DNA of 64,000 nucleotides from Pseudomonas sp. P818 (GCF_000418555.1 NZ_ATKM01000009.1:1-64000), one strand, 5' to 3'. Shown: positions 1 through 19,080, numbered from the stretch's first letter. Program-made: numbers and translations. Notes: generated by a model from the sequence alone, not told the origin.

Positions 1-1
1 C

Positions 2-9121
<9,120 letters not shown>

Positions 9122-9132
<11 letters not shown>

Positions 9133-10543
9133 ACCGCATTACGATCCGCTGCCCATGCCTGTGGCGCTCGATCTGGGCCCGGAGGTGACGCTGCGTGGCG
9201 CCGACTACCGCTTCGCCGGCACGGCCAGGCTGCAGCACCAGAGCGAGGTGGAGTCCAACGCGCGTAGTTATCCGAGGCGCATCCCGCTGGAGCTGCGCCG
9301 CGCCGAGGGTGTCCACGTGCAGGACAGCGAGGGCCGCTGGTTCATCGATTGCCTGGCCGGTGCCGGCACCCTGGCCCTGGGGCACAACCATCCCGTCGTG
9401 TTGCAAGCCATTCGCGGTCTGCTCGATGGCAAGCGACCGCTGCACACCCTGGATCTGATGACCGAAGCCAAGGACGATTTCATCAATGAATTGTTCGCCT
9501 GCCTGCCGGCCGAGTTCGCCCGCGATGCGCGCATCCAGTTCTGCGGGCCGGCCGGCACCGATGCGGTGGAGGCGGCCTTGAAGCTGGTACGCACGGCCAC
9601 CGGGCGTAGTCAGATGTTGGCCTTCCACGGCGCCTACCACGGCATGACCCAGGGTGCCCTGAGTCTGATGGGCAGCCTGGGCCCCAAGCAGTATCTGGAC
9701 GGCATGATCAGTGGCGTGCAGATGTTGCCGTACCCCTACGGCTACCGCTGCCCGTTCGGCCTGGGCGGTGTCGAGGGCGAACGGGTCGGCCTGCATTACA
9801 TCGAGAACCAGCTGTGCGACCCGGAAAGCGGCGTGCTGCCGGCTGCCGGCATGATTCTCGAGACGGTGCAGGGCGAGGGCGGGGTGATTGCCCCGTCCGC
9901 CGACTGGTTGCGCGGCATTCGCCGCATCACCCGCGAGGCCGGTGTACCGCTGATTCTCGACGAGGTGCAGTGCGGCATCGGGCGCACCGGCAAGCTGTTC
10001 GCCTTCGAGCATGCCGGCATCACACCGGACGTGCTGGTGTTGTCCAAGGCCATCGGCGGCAGCCTGCCGCTGGCGGTGGTGGTTTACCACAAGGATCTCG
10101 ATCGTTGGCAGCCGGGGGCGCACGCCGGCACCTTCCGTGGCAACCAGATGGCCATGGCGGCGGGCGCGGCCACCTTGCGTCTGATTCGCGATGAGCGTCT
10201 GGATCAGCACGCCGCCGCCATGGGCGAACGCCTCTGTGCTCACCTGCAGGCCTTGCAGGTGCGCTACCCGCAGATTGGTGAAGTACGCGGCAGGGGGCTG
10301 ATGCTCGGGGTGGAGATGGTCGATCCACAGGGCAGGGCGGACGCCATGGGCCACGCACCGCACAACCGCGCGCTGGCCTCGGCCGTGCAGCAGCAGTGCC
10401 TGCGCCGTGGCCTGATTCTGGAGGTGGGTGGGCGCCACTCCAGCGTTCTGCGCCTGCTGCCGCCGCTGATCATCACGGCGGCGCAGGTGGATCAGGTGGC
10501 GGAAATCTTCGCCAATGCGCTCGACGCCGCAGTGAACCACTGA
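9122..10543 (+). CDS. Class III aminotransferase, diaminobutyrate--2-oxoglutarate type (PvdH-like)
   Basis: A 473-residue PLP-dependent class III aminotransferase. Visible marks are the GPAGTDAVEAALK segment, FHGAYHG, the LDEVQCGIGRTG loop and the cofactor lysine in LSKAIGG. PvdH-type enzymes make L-2,4-diaminobutyrate from aspartate semialdehyde for pyoverdine and related siderophores. Length and context fit that role, but ornithine- or other omega-transaminase activity cannot be excluded from sequence alone. The ATG at 9122 lies inside the NRPS end (11-bp overlap), implying translational coupling. A longer in-frame extension upstream lies within the NRPS and is not believed. Confidence 0.88.
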
Positions 10544-10677
10544 GAGCTATCCGTGGCCGACTGGTTCCCTGCCTGAGCGGGGAATCACGGTCATTTAGTC
10601 GGCTGCCTAATCAATCGATAGCAGAACGTGCCCCCTTTAACGGGTGATGGCAAGGTTGTATCAAATTGCCATCTAAA

Positions 10678-10692
10678 TGATAAAAATTACTA
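10678..10692 (+). promoter_or_regulatory. Fur-box-like inverted repeat upstream of the siderophore receptor
   Basis: TGATAAA-A-ATTACTA matches the 7-1-7 Fur consensus TGATAAT-N-ATTATCA at 11 of 14 positions. It sits within a wider imperfect palindrome (CTAAAT at 10673, ATTTAG at 10692) in a 232-bp AT-rich gap. The rest of that gap (10544-10775) holds no convincing gene. Confidence 0.5.
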
Positions 10693-10775
10693 TTTAGTTT
10701 TGCATTGATATTGGTTAGGCTAGCCAGCGTTTTTTTGACAGGCCAGCGGATTGGCTGGCGGTATCGGGGGAGAAG

Positions 10776-12992
10776 ATGATGTCGAAAGCAGTGCAAGGTG
10801 CTGGACGTTTTCAACTGAAGTGCCTGGCCGTGGTGATTGCAGCCACATGCCATGGCGTGGTTCAGGCGCAGGAGAGCGATGAAGCCAATCAGGTGACATT
10901 GCCTGCGCAAACGGTCACCGGTGAACTGGACCGCCCACAAGGCCCGGATTACGGCTACAAGGCCGAGAAAAGCCTGACCGCCAGCAAGACCAGCACACCG
11001 CTGTCGGAGACGCCGCGTTCGGTGTCGGTGGTGACCCGCAAGCGTATCGAAGACCAGAAGTCGCAGACCCTCACCGATGTGCTGGGCTATGTGCCGGGTA
11101 TCTTCGCCCCGCCGTTTGCCGTAGGGGACGGCTTGGCCGGCGACTATTTCTTTATCCGCGGTTTCAACGCCACCGACTACGGCTATGGCTTGCTGCGCGA
11201 CGGTTTGCGCGTGCAGGGCAACCGCTACGACACCACCAGCGAGCCTTATGGTCTGGAGCGGGTAGAGGTGTTCCGTGGGCCGACCTCGATTCTCTATGGT
11301 GAGAACGCACCGGGCGGCCTGGTCAACCTGGTCAGCAAGCGCCCGACTGCCGCTTCGCAGGGCGAAGTGCAGCTGAGCTATGGCTCCAACAACCGCCGCC
11401 AACTGGGCGTGGATGTTTCAGGCCCATTGAACGATAGCGGCAATGTGCTTGGGCGCGTGGTGTTGTTGGGGCGTAATGCCGACACTGCGGTTGACCACGT
11501 GCAAGATGACCGCATCTATATCGCGCCGTCGCTAACCTTGAATTTTGACGATTACAACAGCTTGACCTTGCTGGCCAACTATCAGAAGGATCGTACCAAG
11601 CTCCAACTGGGCTTACCGGCGGCCGGCACCTTACTGCCTAACCCAAACGGCAAACTGGACAAGGACACTCTGGTCGGCCACCCGGACTGGGACGACTTCG
11701 ATCGTGAGGTCTGGACCCTAGGCTACGAATACACGCATCACTTCAACGACGACTGGCAGTTCCGTCAGAACTCGCGCTACATGCAGTCGCGCATTCAGCG
11801 CAACGAGGTCTGGCCGAGCAGTAGTCTATCCAGCGCCAACTACAGCAGCACCGTTGGCTTGAATCTGGCACGTGATCGCTACAACAAGTCCATGACCTAC
11901 TCGCTGGATAATCAGCTGGAGGGTAAATTCGCCACAGGTGCTCTGCAGCACACCTTGCTGCTCGGCCTGGCCTTCGACCGTACTTCCTTCAATCAGAATC
12001 AGGACGTCGGCATCATCTCGCAGATTGATTACTACAACCCGGCCTGGGGGGTAGTAGGTGAGCCGACCACTCCAATTGCTCAGGGCAACACTTTGCTTGA
12101 GCAGCAGATGACAGGGGTCTACAGCCAGTTGCAGAGCAAATATGAAAATTGGATTTTCCTGCTCGGTGGTCGTTTCGACTCGGTCGACAACCAGTACCGC
12201 AACAAGCTTGCACCGGCCACTGATCTTGATTACAGCGATCACAAGGGAACTTGGCAGGGTGGGGTGATGTACCAGTTCGAAAATGGTCTGTCGCCCTATT
12301 TCAGTTACTCCACTGCTTTCGTGCCGGTGCAGGAAACCTCCACCACTAGCGGCCCTCTGGATCCGATTACCGCCGAGCAGTACGAGGTGGGTCTGAAGTA
12401 CGAGCCCAAGGGCTGGAACACCATGTTCACTGCTGCCGTATTCGATCTGCGTAAAGAAAATGACGTCTACTTCGAAGCGGCCATCAATGATTACCGTCAG
12501 GTCGGTGAGAGCCGTTCCAAAGGCGTCGAGCTGGAAGTCAGCAGTGATATCAGCGCCAACCTGAATATCACCGCTGCCTACACCTACACCGATGCACGCG
12601 TCACCAAGGATGCGCCGGGTTCCCTGCTCGAGGGCAATCAGATGACTGGTGTACCGCGCAATCAGGCATCGGTCTGGGCCAACTACCGCTTCCTCGATGG
12701 TGCGCTGCGCGGCCTGCGTCTGGGTGGTGGCGTGCGTCACTTCGACAGTACCTTCGCTTACACCAACCCGCCTGGCACCAACCCGGCTGTCGTTTCCTAC
12801 GGCCGTCTGGATACCGGCGACGTGACCCTGGTCGATGCCGCCATTGGCTACGACATCGACGAGAACTGGTCGGTCGATCTCAATGCCAAGAACGTCTTCG
12901 ATCAGGAGTACGTGGCAGGCTGCAACAATGCCGGACGCTGCTACTGGGGCGACGAGCGCACCTTCCTCGGTACCGTGTCGCTGCGCTGGTAA
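10776..12992 (+). CDS. TonB-dependent ferric siderophore receptor
   Basis: Outer-membrane receptor of 738 residues: signal peptide (cleavage probably after VVQA, about residue 33), short linker with the TVTGEL segment, plug domain (ETPRSVSVVTRKRIEDQ; LYGENAPGGLVN), then a 22-strand-type beta-barrel ending in the aromatic residue Trp. There is no N-terminal secretin/TonB signalling (STN) domain, so it is unlikely to act in a FpvA-style sigma/anti-sigma surface-signalling circuit. A GGGGGAG ribosome site precedes the ATG; a second ATG follows directly. It is presumably the uptake receptor for the peptide siderophore made by the upstream NRPS and is presumably Fur-controlled. Confidence 0.93.
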   Translation: MMSKAVQGAGRFQLKCLAVVIAATCHGVVQAQESDEANQVTLPAQTVTGELDRPQGPDYGYKAEKSLTASKTSTPLSETPRSVSVVTRKRIEDQKSQTLTDVLGYVPGIFAPPFAVGDGLAGDYFFIRGFNATDYGYGLLRDGLRVQGNRYDTTSEPYGLERVEVFRGPTSILYGENAPGGLVNLVSKRPTAASQGEVQLSYGSNNRRQLGVDVSGPLNDSGNVLGRVVLLGRNADTAVDHVQDDRIYIAPSLTLNFDDYNSLTLLANYQKDRTKLQLGLPAAGTLLPNPNGKLDKDTLVGHPDWDDFDREVWTLGYEYTHHFNDDWQFRQNSRYMQSRIQRNEVWPSSSLSSANYSSTVGLNLARDRYNKSMTYSLDNQLEGKFATGALQHTLLLGLAFDRTSFNQNQDVGIISQIDYYNPAWGVVGEPTTPIAQGNTLLEQQMTGVYSQLQSKYENWIFLLGGRFDSVDNQYRNKLAPATDLDYSDHKGTWQGGVMYQFENGLSPYFSYSTAFVPVQETSTTSGPLDPITAEQYEVGLKYEPKGWNTMFTAAVFDLRKENDVYFEAAINDYRQVGESRSKGVELEVSSDISANLNITAAYTYTDARVTKDAPGSLLEGNQMTGVPRNQASVWANYRFLDGALRGLRLGGGVRHFDSTFAYTNPPGTNPAVVSYGRLDTGDVTLVDAAIGYDIDENWSVDLNAKNVFDQEYVAGCNNAGRCYWGDERTFLGTVSLRW

Positions 12993-13062
12993 GCGGCAAC
13001 CGAGTGGGCAAACCAAGGCGAGGGGGCAACCCTTCGCCTTTTTGCATAGGTAAGGACAACGG

Positions 13063-15099
13063 ATGACGAGTTTGAGTCGCCCCGGCCAGCCCGCCGCTGC
13101 GCGTGGTTTCGGTCACGCGGGCCTGGCGCTGCTGGGGCTGGCACTGCTGCTGGCCATGCTGCTGTGGCAGGGCGTATTGCGCCACCCCTGGCCGGACGCC
13201 GAGGCCTGGCTGGCGCCGCTGTCGTCGGCGCCATCGCTCGACGGCCTGCTGCTGTGGTGGACGCAACTGCCCCGTGCCTTTGCCGGGGTGCTGGTGGGCG
13301 CCTGCCTGGGCGTTTCCGGGGCGATCATGCAGCTGATCACGCGCAACCCGCTGGTGTCGCCGGATCTGCTCGGTATCACCGCAGGGGCGCAACTGGGCGT
13401 GATCCTCGGCATGCTTCTGCCCGGTGCGCTGGGTTTGCCGCTGGTCTTTGTTGGCGGCCTGCTGGCGGCCTTGTTCACCTTCCTCATGGCTGGCGGCTGG
13501 AACACCTCGCCGCTACGCCTGACCCTGGCCGGGGTGGCAGTGGCGCAGACCTTCGCCGCGCTGATTGCGCTGTTTCTCAGTCTCAACGACCAGGCCGCGA
13601 TGGTGGTGTCGCTGTGGAACACCGGTTCGCTGCAGCAGCTGGGTTGGGGCGCGATGCAGCCTGCGCTGTACCTGTTGCCGCTGATTGCCCTGGCGCTGCT
13701 GGTGCTGATGCGGCCGATGAACCTGGCCGTGCTGGGCGACGGGCAGATGCGCTCGCTGGGGCTCTCGCCGGCCTGGCTGAAAGGGCTGAGCATAGTTCTC
13801 GGCAGCCTGCTGGCGGCACTGGCCATTCATCTGGCCGGGCCGCTGGGCTTCATCGGGCTGATCACGCCGAACCTGTTGCGCTTTGCCTTCGCCGTGGTGC
13901 GACCTTCGCGTTTGATCCCTTTGTGCGCGATCTGGGGCGCACTGCTGACGGTACTCGCCGATGCGCTGGTGGCGGCGGTAGAACCCTGGTTCCAATTGCC
14001 GTTGGGCGTGCTGTCGGCCATTCTCGGTTCGCTGGCGATCCTCCTGCTGCTGCGTTACGGGCGCAGCGCGCCGGTGGCGGCGGTCACGGCGAGCATGCCG
14101 GGCGAGAATCGGGCCATGCGCATGCCCTTGTGGTCATTCGTCGTGCTCGCGGTGCTGATCTGCCTGGCGCTGCTGGTAGGTGGCACGGCGCAGGGTGAGT
14201 CGGGCGTCTGGGCATTCTGGCAGCGGGTGTGGGCCGGCGAGCCCCTGGCCATGACCCTGCTCGATCTGCGCCTGCCGCGCCTGCTGGTGGATATGGCCGC
14301 CGGGGCGCTGCTGGCGACCGCCGGGATGCTGTTGCAGGCGGTGACGCGCAACCCGCTGGCTGGCCCGGAAATTCTCGGGGTGAGCCAGATGGCGGCACTG
14401 GTGGTCTTGCTGGCCCTGATCTTCATGCCCGAGCTGGCCGTTGCCTGGCGCTTCCCGCTGGCCTGGCTGGGCGCCGGCCTGGCGCTGCTGATCGTCATCG
14501 GCCTCAACCTGCGTCACGGCCTGGAGCCGTTGCGCGTGACGCTCACCGGCTTTGCCATCAGCGGTGTGGTACTGGCCGTGGTGAGCCTGCTGATGGCGCA
14601 GTTCACCAGCAATATCGCCCAGGCGCTGATCTGGATGGTGGGCAGCAGCTACGGGCGTACCTGGGGCGATCTGCAGGCCATGTTGCCCTGGTTGGTGATC
14701 GGCCTGGCGCTGTGCGCGGCGACCACGCGCTGGATGGATCTGCTGCAGCTGGGCGACGGCGTGGCCGGCAGCCTCGGGCTGTCGGTGCCAAGTCGGCGGG
14801 TGTTGCTGATCGTACTGGCCAGTGCATTGATTGCATCGGCGGTTGCGGTGGTCGGCCCGGTGGCATTCATCGGTTTGCTGGTGCCGCATGGCGTGCGTCT
14901 GCTGGGCTTTCATCGCGCTCGCCAACGCTTGCTGGCGGCGCCGCTGTTGGGCGCGACCCTGCTGGCCTCGGCCGACTTGCTCGGGCGCGTGCTGCTGGCG
15001 CCGCTGGACATCCCGCTGGGAATCGCCACGGCCGCCATCGGTGCGCCGTTGTTCCTGCTGCTGCTCAGCCGCGTCTATTTCAGTGACAAAAGGAGCTAG
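13063..15099 (+). CDS. Fused double FecCD-type iron-siderophore ABC permease (FhuB-like)
   Basis: A 678-residue integral membrane protein made of two consecutive FecCD permease halves. The first runs to about residue 335 (RNPLVSPDLLGITAGAQLG, GLITPNLLRF). The second starts near residue 350 (RNPLAGPEILGVSQMAALV, GLLVPHGVRLLGFHR). The double length is typical of FhuB and lets a single polypeptide form the inner-membrane channel. Partners are the binding protein just downstream and the ATPase encoded on the opposite strand at 19081-19848. It follows the receptor after a 70-bp gap. Confidence 0.94.
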   Translation: MTSLSRPGQPAAARGFGHAGLALLGLALLLAMLLWQGVLRHPWPDAEAWLAPLSSAPSLDGLLLWWTQLPRAFAGVLVGACLGVSGAIMQLITRNPLVSPDLLGITAGAQLGVILGMLLPGALGLPLVFVGGLLAALFTFLMAGGWNTSPLRLTLAGVAVAQTFAALIALFLSLNDQAAMVVSLWNTGSLQQLGWGAMQPALYLLPLIALALLVLMRPMNLAVLGDGQMRSLGLSPAWLKGLSIVLGSLLAALAIHLAGPLGFIGLITPNLLRFAFAVVRPSRLIPLCAIWGALLTVLADALVAAVEPWFQLPLGVLSAILGSLAILLLLRYGRSAPVAAVTASMPGENRAMRMPLWSFVVLAVLICLALLVGGTAQGESGVWAFWQRVWAGEPLAMTLLDLRLPRLLVDMAAGALLATAGMLLQAVTRNPLAGPEILGVSQMAALVVLLALIFMPELAVAWRFPLAWLGAGLALLIVIGLNLRHGLEPLRVTLTGFAISGVVLAVVSLLMAQFTSNIAQALIWMVGSSYGRTWGDLQAMLPWLVIGLALCAATTRWMDLLQLGDGVAGSLGLSVPSRRVLLIVLASALIASAVAVVGPVAFIGLLVPHGVRLLGFHRARQRLLAAPLLGATLLASADLLGRVLLAPLDIPLGIATAAIGAPLFLLLLSRVYFSDKRS

Positions 15100-15103
15100 T
15101 GCG

Positions 15104-16021
15104 GTGGCGATGCGTTTTGTCTGTTGCCTGCTGCTGGCGTGTCTGGCACAGGGAAGCTGGGCCGTCGAGGCCCAACTGGTGGCCCGGCAGTCGGCCGGCG
15201 TTGGAGGCGCACCGCAGCGCATCGTCAGCCTCGATGAGTTGAGTACCGAGCTGCTGGTGTCGCTGGGGATCGAGCCGGTCGGCGTCGCCAACCTGGCCAG
15301 CTATCGCCGTTACATCGGTATCGGCAACGACCTGCTCGAGCACAGCGTTGCGCTGGGCAGCGCTCAGCAACCCAATCTGGAGGCCATCGCCCGGCTCAAG
15401 CCGGATCTGATCGTCGGTGTGGCCTACCTGCACCTGCCGCTCTTCGAACGCCTGGATGGCCTGGCGCCGACTTTGATCTACCAGGTGTCGCTGGCATCGG
15501 CTGGCTATGACGGCGTGGCCATCGGCGAGGCCATGCTGGAACACCTCGGGCGTCTGACCGGACGCCAGGCGCAGGCCGCTGCCTTGATTCGCGAAGGCCG
15601 GCAGGCGCTGGAAGCGGCGCGTCAGTCCGTGCGTGAGCAAAACCTGCAGGGCGAGCCGGTGGCCGTGCTCTATCCGCTGGTGCAGCAGGGCAGTTTCATC
15701 GCCCTCAACCAGCAGACGCTGATCGGCAGCCTGATGAATCGCCTGGAGGTACGCTCGCCCTGGACGCTGCGCTCCGCCCACAGCCTGCACCGGCGCATCG
15801 ATATGCGCAGCTTCGCCAGCGAGCCGGGACTGCGCGTGCTGTTCATCGGTGGGCAGGAGCGGGCGCCGTTCTTCGCCAGCCCCCTGTGGAAGGCGCTGCC
15901 AGTCACCCAGCAGCAGCGTTACGCCTTTCTTCCCACGCCGTACTGGACCTTTGGTGGCCCTCGTTCGACGGCTGCTATCGCGACTCAGGTGCGTGAGGCC
16001 ATCGAGGCGATGAATCGTTGA
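15104..16021 (+). CDS. Periplasmic iron-siderophore binding protein (FhuD/FecB family)
   Basis: About 305 residues with an N-terminal signal peptide (hydrophobic run ending near GSWA) followed by a cobalamin/Fe3+-siderophore binding fold: RIVSLDELSTELLVSLGIEPVGV opens the first lobe, and LEAIARLKPDLIVG is the usual second motif. The GTG at 15104 is chosen because an AGGAG sits 8 bases upstream; an ATG six bases later is the alternative. It starts only 4 bp after the permease stop, so the two are surely co-transcribed. It would hand the ferric siderophore to the FhuB-like permease. Confidence 0.9.
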   Translation: MAMRFVCCLLLACLAQGSWAVEAQLVARQSAGVGGAPQRIVSLDELSTELLVSLGIEPVGVANLASYRRYIGIGNDLLEHSVALGSAQQPNLEAIARLKPDLIVGVAYLHLPLFERLDGLAPTLIYQVSLASAGYDGVAIGEAMLEHLGRLTGRQAQAAALIREGRQALEAARQSVREQNLQGEPVAVLYPLVQQGSFIALNQQTLIGSLMNRLEVRSPWTLRSAHSLHRRIDMRSFASEPGLRVLFIGGQERAPFFASPLWKALPVTQQQRYAFLPTPYWTFGGPRSTAAIATQVREAIEAMNR

Positions 16022-16109
16022 ATTTTGTGCTTGGCCATTCGTCCTTTAAGTGGAGCCTGGCGGCCATCGGTGCCGCTCGGGAGCAAGCCATTTTCACAGA
16101 GGTCATCGC

Positions 16110-16310
16110 ATGAGCTTCGACAACGAGAACGCGCGCTTTCTGGTCGTGATCAATCATGAGCAGCAGTATTCCATCTGGCCCGAATACAAGGCCATTCCCG
16201 AAGGTTGGTCGGCTGTGGGCGTGTCCGGTGACAAGGCCACCTGCCTGGCCCACATCGAAGAGGTCTGGACCGACATGCGCCCGCTGAGCCTGCGCCAGGT
16301 CATGGCGTGA
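16110..16310 (+). CDS. MbtH-like protein
   Basis: A 66-residue protein with nearly every hallmark of the MbtH family: [10 protein letters not shown] near the start, then [18 protein letters not shown] and a C-terminal SLRQV. MbtH proteins bind NRPS adenylation domains and are often needed for their solubility and activity. Its presence beside this synthetase supports a dedicated partner. It lies 88 bp after the binding protein and 25 bp before the hydroxylase gene, inside the same plus-strand run. Confidence 0.96.
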   Translation: MSFDNENARFLVVINHEQQYSIWPEYKAIPEGWSAVGVSGDKATCLAHIEEVWTDMRPLSLRQVMA

Positions 16311-16335
16311 ACAGCGACCTGCCGGGAGCGCGACG

Positions 16336-17322
16336 ATGAATCAAGTGACCGATCTGGCGCAGGCCGCCCTTAGCATCGAAGCCGGCTTGCCCATGCGTGT
16401 CAGCCCGCTGCAAGCCGGGCAGGGCCTGCACCAGTATCTGCCGATTTTGCTGCAACTGGTGGCCGAGCATCTCGAGGTGAGCGGTGGCCTGCTGTTTAGC
16501 GGTTTCGCCGATGTCGATGTGGCCAGCTTCCAGCAGTTTGCCGGCGCCTTTGGCCATCCGCTGTTGAGTTACGAATTCGGCTCCACGCCGCGTAGCCGGG
16601 TCAGTGCAGGTGGCGTGTACACCTCCACCGAATTTCCCGCTCATCGCCCGATTCCGCTGCACAACGAGCAGGCCTACACCACCGAATGGCCGCTGCGCAT
16701 CTGGTTCTATTGCGCCCAGGCGGCGGAGCAGGGCGGCGAGACACCGATTGCCGACAGCCGTGAGGTGTTCCGGCGTATCGATCCGGCCATCCGCCAGCGC
16801 TTCGCCGAGCGCGGCCTGCTGTACGTGCGCAATTACGGCAATGGTCTGGATCTGCCCTGGCAGCAGGTCTTCAATACCGAAGATCGCCAGGTGGTCGAGC
16901 AATATTGTCGCGCCCGTCGTATCGAATTCGAATGGCTCGGCGATGACGAACTGCGTACGCGCCAGCTTTGCCAGGGTGTCGCCCAGCATCCGCGTACCGG
17001 TGACTGGGTCTGGTTCAACCAGGCGCACCTGTTTCACCTGTCGGCCCTGGATGCCGATACCCAGGAGGTGCTGATCGATGCGGTCGGTCTCGAGGGGCTG
17101 CCGCGTAACGTCTACTTCGGCGACGGCACGCCCATCGAGGCCAGCCTGCTGGATGAGGTGCGCGGCGTGCTGGACGCCTGCATCATTCGTTTCCCCTGGC
17201 GCGATGGCGACATTCTGATGCTCGACAACATGCTCACGGCCCATGCCCGCGATCCCTTCAAGGGTCCGCGCAAGGTGGTGGTGGCGATGGCCGAGGCGTA
17301 TGGCCAGGAGGGCTTCCAATGA
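16336..17322 (+). CDS. TauD/TfdA-family Fe(II)/2-oxoglutarate dioxygenase, SyrP-like amino acid beta-hydroxylase
   Basis: A 328-residue non-haem iron dioxygenase. The metal site is visible as HNEQAY (about residues 111-116) and a distal His in LTAHARDPFKGPR; the Arg downstream fits 2-oxoglutarate binding. SyrP-like members hydroxylate carrier-bound aspartate (or histidine) and supply beta-hydroxy acid iron ligands in siderophores. The substrate here is inferred, not shown. Its stop overlaps the next start in an ATGA arrangement. A standalone taurine-type dioxygenase is less likely given the NRPS and MbtH context. Confidence 0.85.
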   Translation: MNQVTDLAQAALSIEAGLPMRVSPLQAGQGLHQYLPILLQLVAEHLEVSGGLLFSGFADVDVASFQQFAGAFGHPLLSYEFGSTPRSRVSAGGVYTSTEFPAHRPIPLHNEQAYTTEWPLRIWFYCAQAAEQGGETPIADSREVFRRIDPAIRQRFAERGLLYVRNYGNGLDLPWQQVFNTEDRQVVEQYCRARRIEFEWLGDDELRTRQLCQGVAQHPRTGDWVWFNQAHLFHLSALDADTQEVLIDAVGLEGLPRNVYFGDGTPIEASLLDEVRGVLDACIIRFPWRDGDILMLDNMLTAHARDPFKGPRKVVVAMAEAYGQEGFQ

Positions 17323-18305
17323 ATGCACTACCACTGCCTGACGGCCGCGTGTTACAAGGCGAGCCCCGCGACTCGACGATCTGGCTGACCTGCGACGGCA
17401 GGCCGCTGATGCAGCTACGCACGCTCGACGCCAATACCGTGCAGCTGCTGGAAGTGGCCACGGACGATCTGGTCGATGCCCTGTGGTGCGCCAGCTACTG
17501 GTGGCTCGCCGCTTATCCGCGGGCGCCACGTTTACTTTGGCAGGGGCTGGATCAGCAGGCGCTGCAGGCCTGCGGCGACTGGCTGCGTGGCAATGCCGAT
17601 CGCGCCAGTGCGCAGGTCGAGCGCAGCCTGTTCTGGCAACTGCCGCAGCCCTGGCTGCGCCAGGCGCTGCCGCCTTACCCGCAGCGGATGCTGATGAGCG
17701 ATGGCAAGCGTCATCCGCAGCGCCGGCCCAAGCCTGAGGGCGAGGTCTACCGGCGTTTCGATGCACGCCTGGGCGCCTGGATATCCCTGCGTACGCTGGA
17801 CATCGAGCAGGATCTGGAGCGCTTCAATCGCTGGCAGAACACGCCGCGCGTTCTGCATTTCTGGCAGGAGGGTGGCGATCTGGAGCAGCATCGCAGCTAT
17901 CTCGAAACCATCGCTGCCGATCCGCATGTCTACAGCCTGATCGGCTGCTTCGACGACCAGCCCTTCGCCTACTTCGAGCTCTACTGGGCCAAGGAAGACC
18001 GCATTGCGCCTTTCTATGAGGTGGACGACTATGATCGCGGTATCCACATGCTGGTGGGGGAGCAGGCCCATCGCGGGCCGCACAAGGTCGCCAGCTGGCT
18101 GGCGGCGCTGACCCATTACGCCTTTCTCGACGATCCGCGCACCCGCCTGGTGGTGGCCGAACCGCGCGCCGACAACGCGAAGATGATCGGCTATATGCAA
18201 ACGCTGGGTTACTACCGGGAAAAGGAGTTTGATTTCCCTCACAAGCGCGCCGCGCTGATGGCCATTGGTCGCGAGCGCTTTTTCGACAGCGGGGTACTGT
18301 GTTGA
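17319..18305 (+). CDS. IucB-type N-hydroxy-diamine acyltransferase (GNAT superfamily)
   Basis: A 328-residue protein. The C-terminal 190 residues match the acyltransferase family of aerobactin and hydroxamate siderophores: RVLHFWQEGG, FELYWAKEDRI, DRGIHMLVGE, RGPH, FLDDPRT, EPRADN and DFPHKRAAL occur in the family order. Such enzymes acylate N-hydroxy-ornithine or N-hydroxy-lysine to make hydroxamates. No matching flavin N-hydroxylase is in the window, so it may lie upstream. The gene overlaps the hydroxylase by 4 bp and is followed after 21 bp by the reductase gene. Confidence 0.87.
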   Translation: MNALPLPDGRVLQGEPRDSTIWLTCDGRPLMQLRTLDANTVQLLEVATDDLVDALWCASYWWLAAYPRAPRLLWQGLDQQALQACGDWLRGNADRASAQVERSLFWQLPQPWLRQALPPYPQRMLMSDGKRHPQRRPKPEGEVYRRFDARLGAWISLRTLDIEQDLERFNRWQNTPRVLHFWQEGGDLEQHRSYLETIAADPHVYSLIGCFDDQPFAYFELYWAKEDRIAPFYEVDDYDRGIHMLVGEQAHRGPHKVASWLAALTHYAFLDDPRTRLVVAEPRADNAKMIGYMQTLGYYREKEFDFPHKRAALMAIGRERFFDSGVLC

Positions 18306-18326
18306 ACATATCGGGAATCGCTCAGG

Positions 18327-19070
18327 GTGATTGAGGCACTGGCGCCGCTGTTCATCGGCGATTTCTCCTCGTATCGGGACACCCTGGTGCTGCACGATGA
18401 CCCACGGCCCTCGGTGCCGCTGCGCGAACTGCTCAGCGACGAAGGGCTGCCGATGCTGCTGGCGCGCTTCGGCGAGGCATATCCGGGCGGCGACCGCCGT
18501 GCGCTGCTGTCGCAGTGGTCGAAGCATTATTTCGTGCGCCTGATCCCGCCAGTGGTGGCCGCCGCGCTGGTGCTGAACCGGCGCCTGCCGCTCAACCTCG
18601 ATGACATCGAAGTGGTGCTTGATGAGCAGCATCTGCCGCAGGCGTTCAAGCTGCGAGGCTCGGGGGAGGCGTTCGCTCCGGGCGATCCGTTCGAGCGTTT
18701 CGCCCATCTCCAGCATGACCACTTGCAGCCCCTGATCCAGGCCTTCACCGCGCAGGTGAAGATCGCGCCCAAGGTGCTCTGGAGCAATGCCGGCAACTAT
18801 TTCGAGTGGATTGTGACGGCGCTGGGCAAGGTGCTGCCGGCGCCACTGCTGGCTGATGGTTTCAGCCTGCTGCAGGCGGCCCAGCAGCCTGATGGGCGAC
18901 GCAACCCGCTGTATCAGCCGGTGCGTTATGTCGAACTGCAGGGCGCTGCGTTGCCGTGGCGGCAGCGGCGGGTGTGCTGCATTCGCTATCTTCTGCCCGA
19001 ACTCGAACTGTGCGAGAACTGCCCGCTGCTCGACGAGCCCCCGGCGCAGGCAGCCGGTTCGGCCTCCTGA
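18327..19070 (+). CDS. FhuF-like siderophore-iron reductase
   Basis: A 247-residue protein ending with the FhuF-type [2Fe-2S] cysteine pattern CC-x10-C-x2-C (CCIRYLLPELELCENC, near residues 219-234). FhuF proteins reduce ferric hydroxamate-type siderophores in the cytoplasm to release iron. The start is GTG at 18327: an in-frame stop lies just upstream and no ATG is available. It is the last plus-strand gene of the locus. Its end is only 10 bp from the end of the convergent ATPase gene. Confidence 0.85.
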   Translation: MIEALAPLFIGDFSSYRDTLVLHDDPRPSVPLRELLSDEGLPMLLARFGEAYPGGDRRALLSQWSKHYFVRLIPPVVAAALVLNRRLPLNLDDIEVVLDEQHLPQAFKLRGSGEAFAPGDPFERFAHLQHDHLQPLIQAFTAQVKIAPKVLWSNAGNYFEWIVTALGKVLPAPLLADGFSLLQAAQQPDGRRNPLYQPVRYVELQGAALPWRQRRVCCIRYLLPELELCENCPLLDEPPAQAAGSAS

Positions 19071-19080
19071 AACGTGCCGG

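Noticed and set aside
10674..10697. Possible PvdS-type (TAAAT-N16-CGT) box before the receptor
   Set aside because: TAAAT is present at 10674-10678, but the base triplet at the correct spacing is not CGT. The palindrome is better explained as a Fur-like site.
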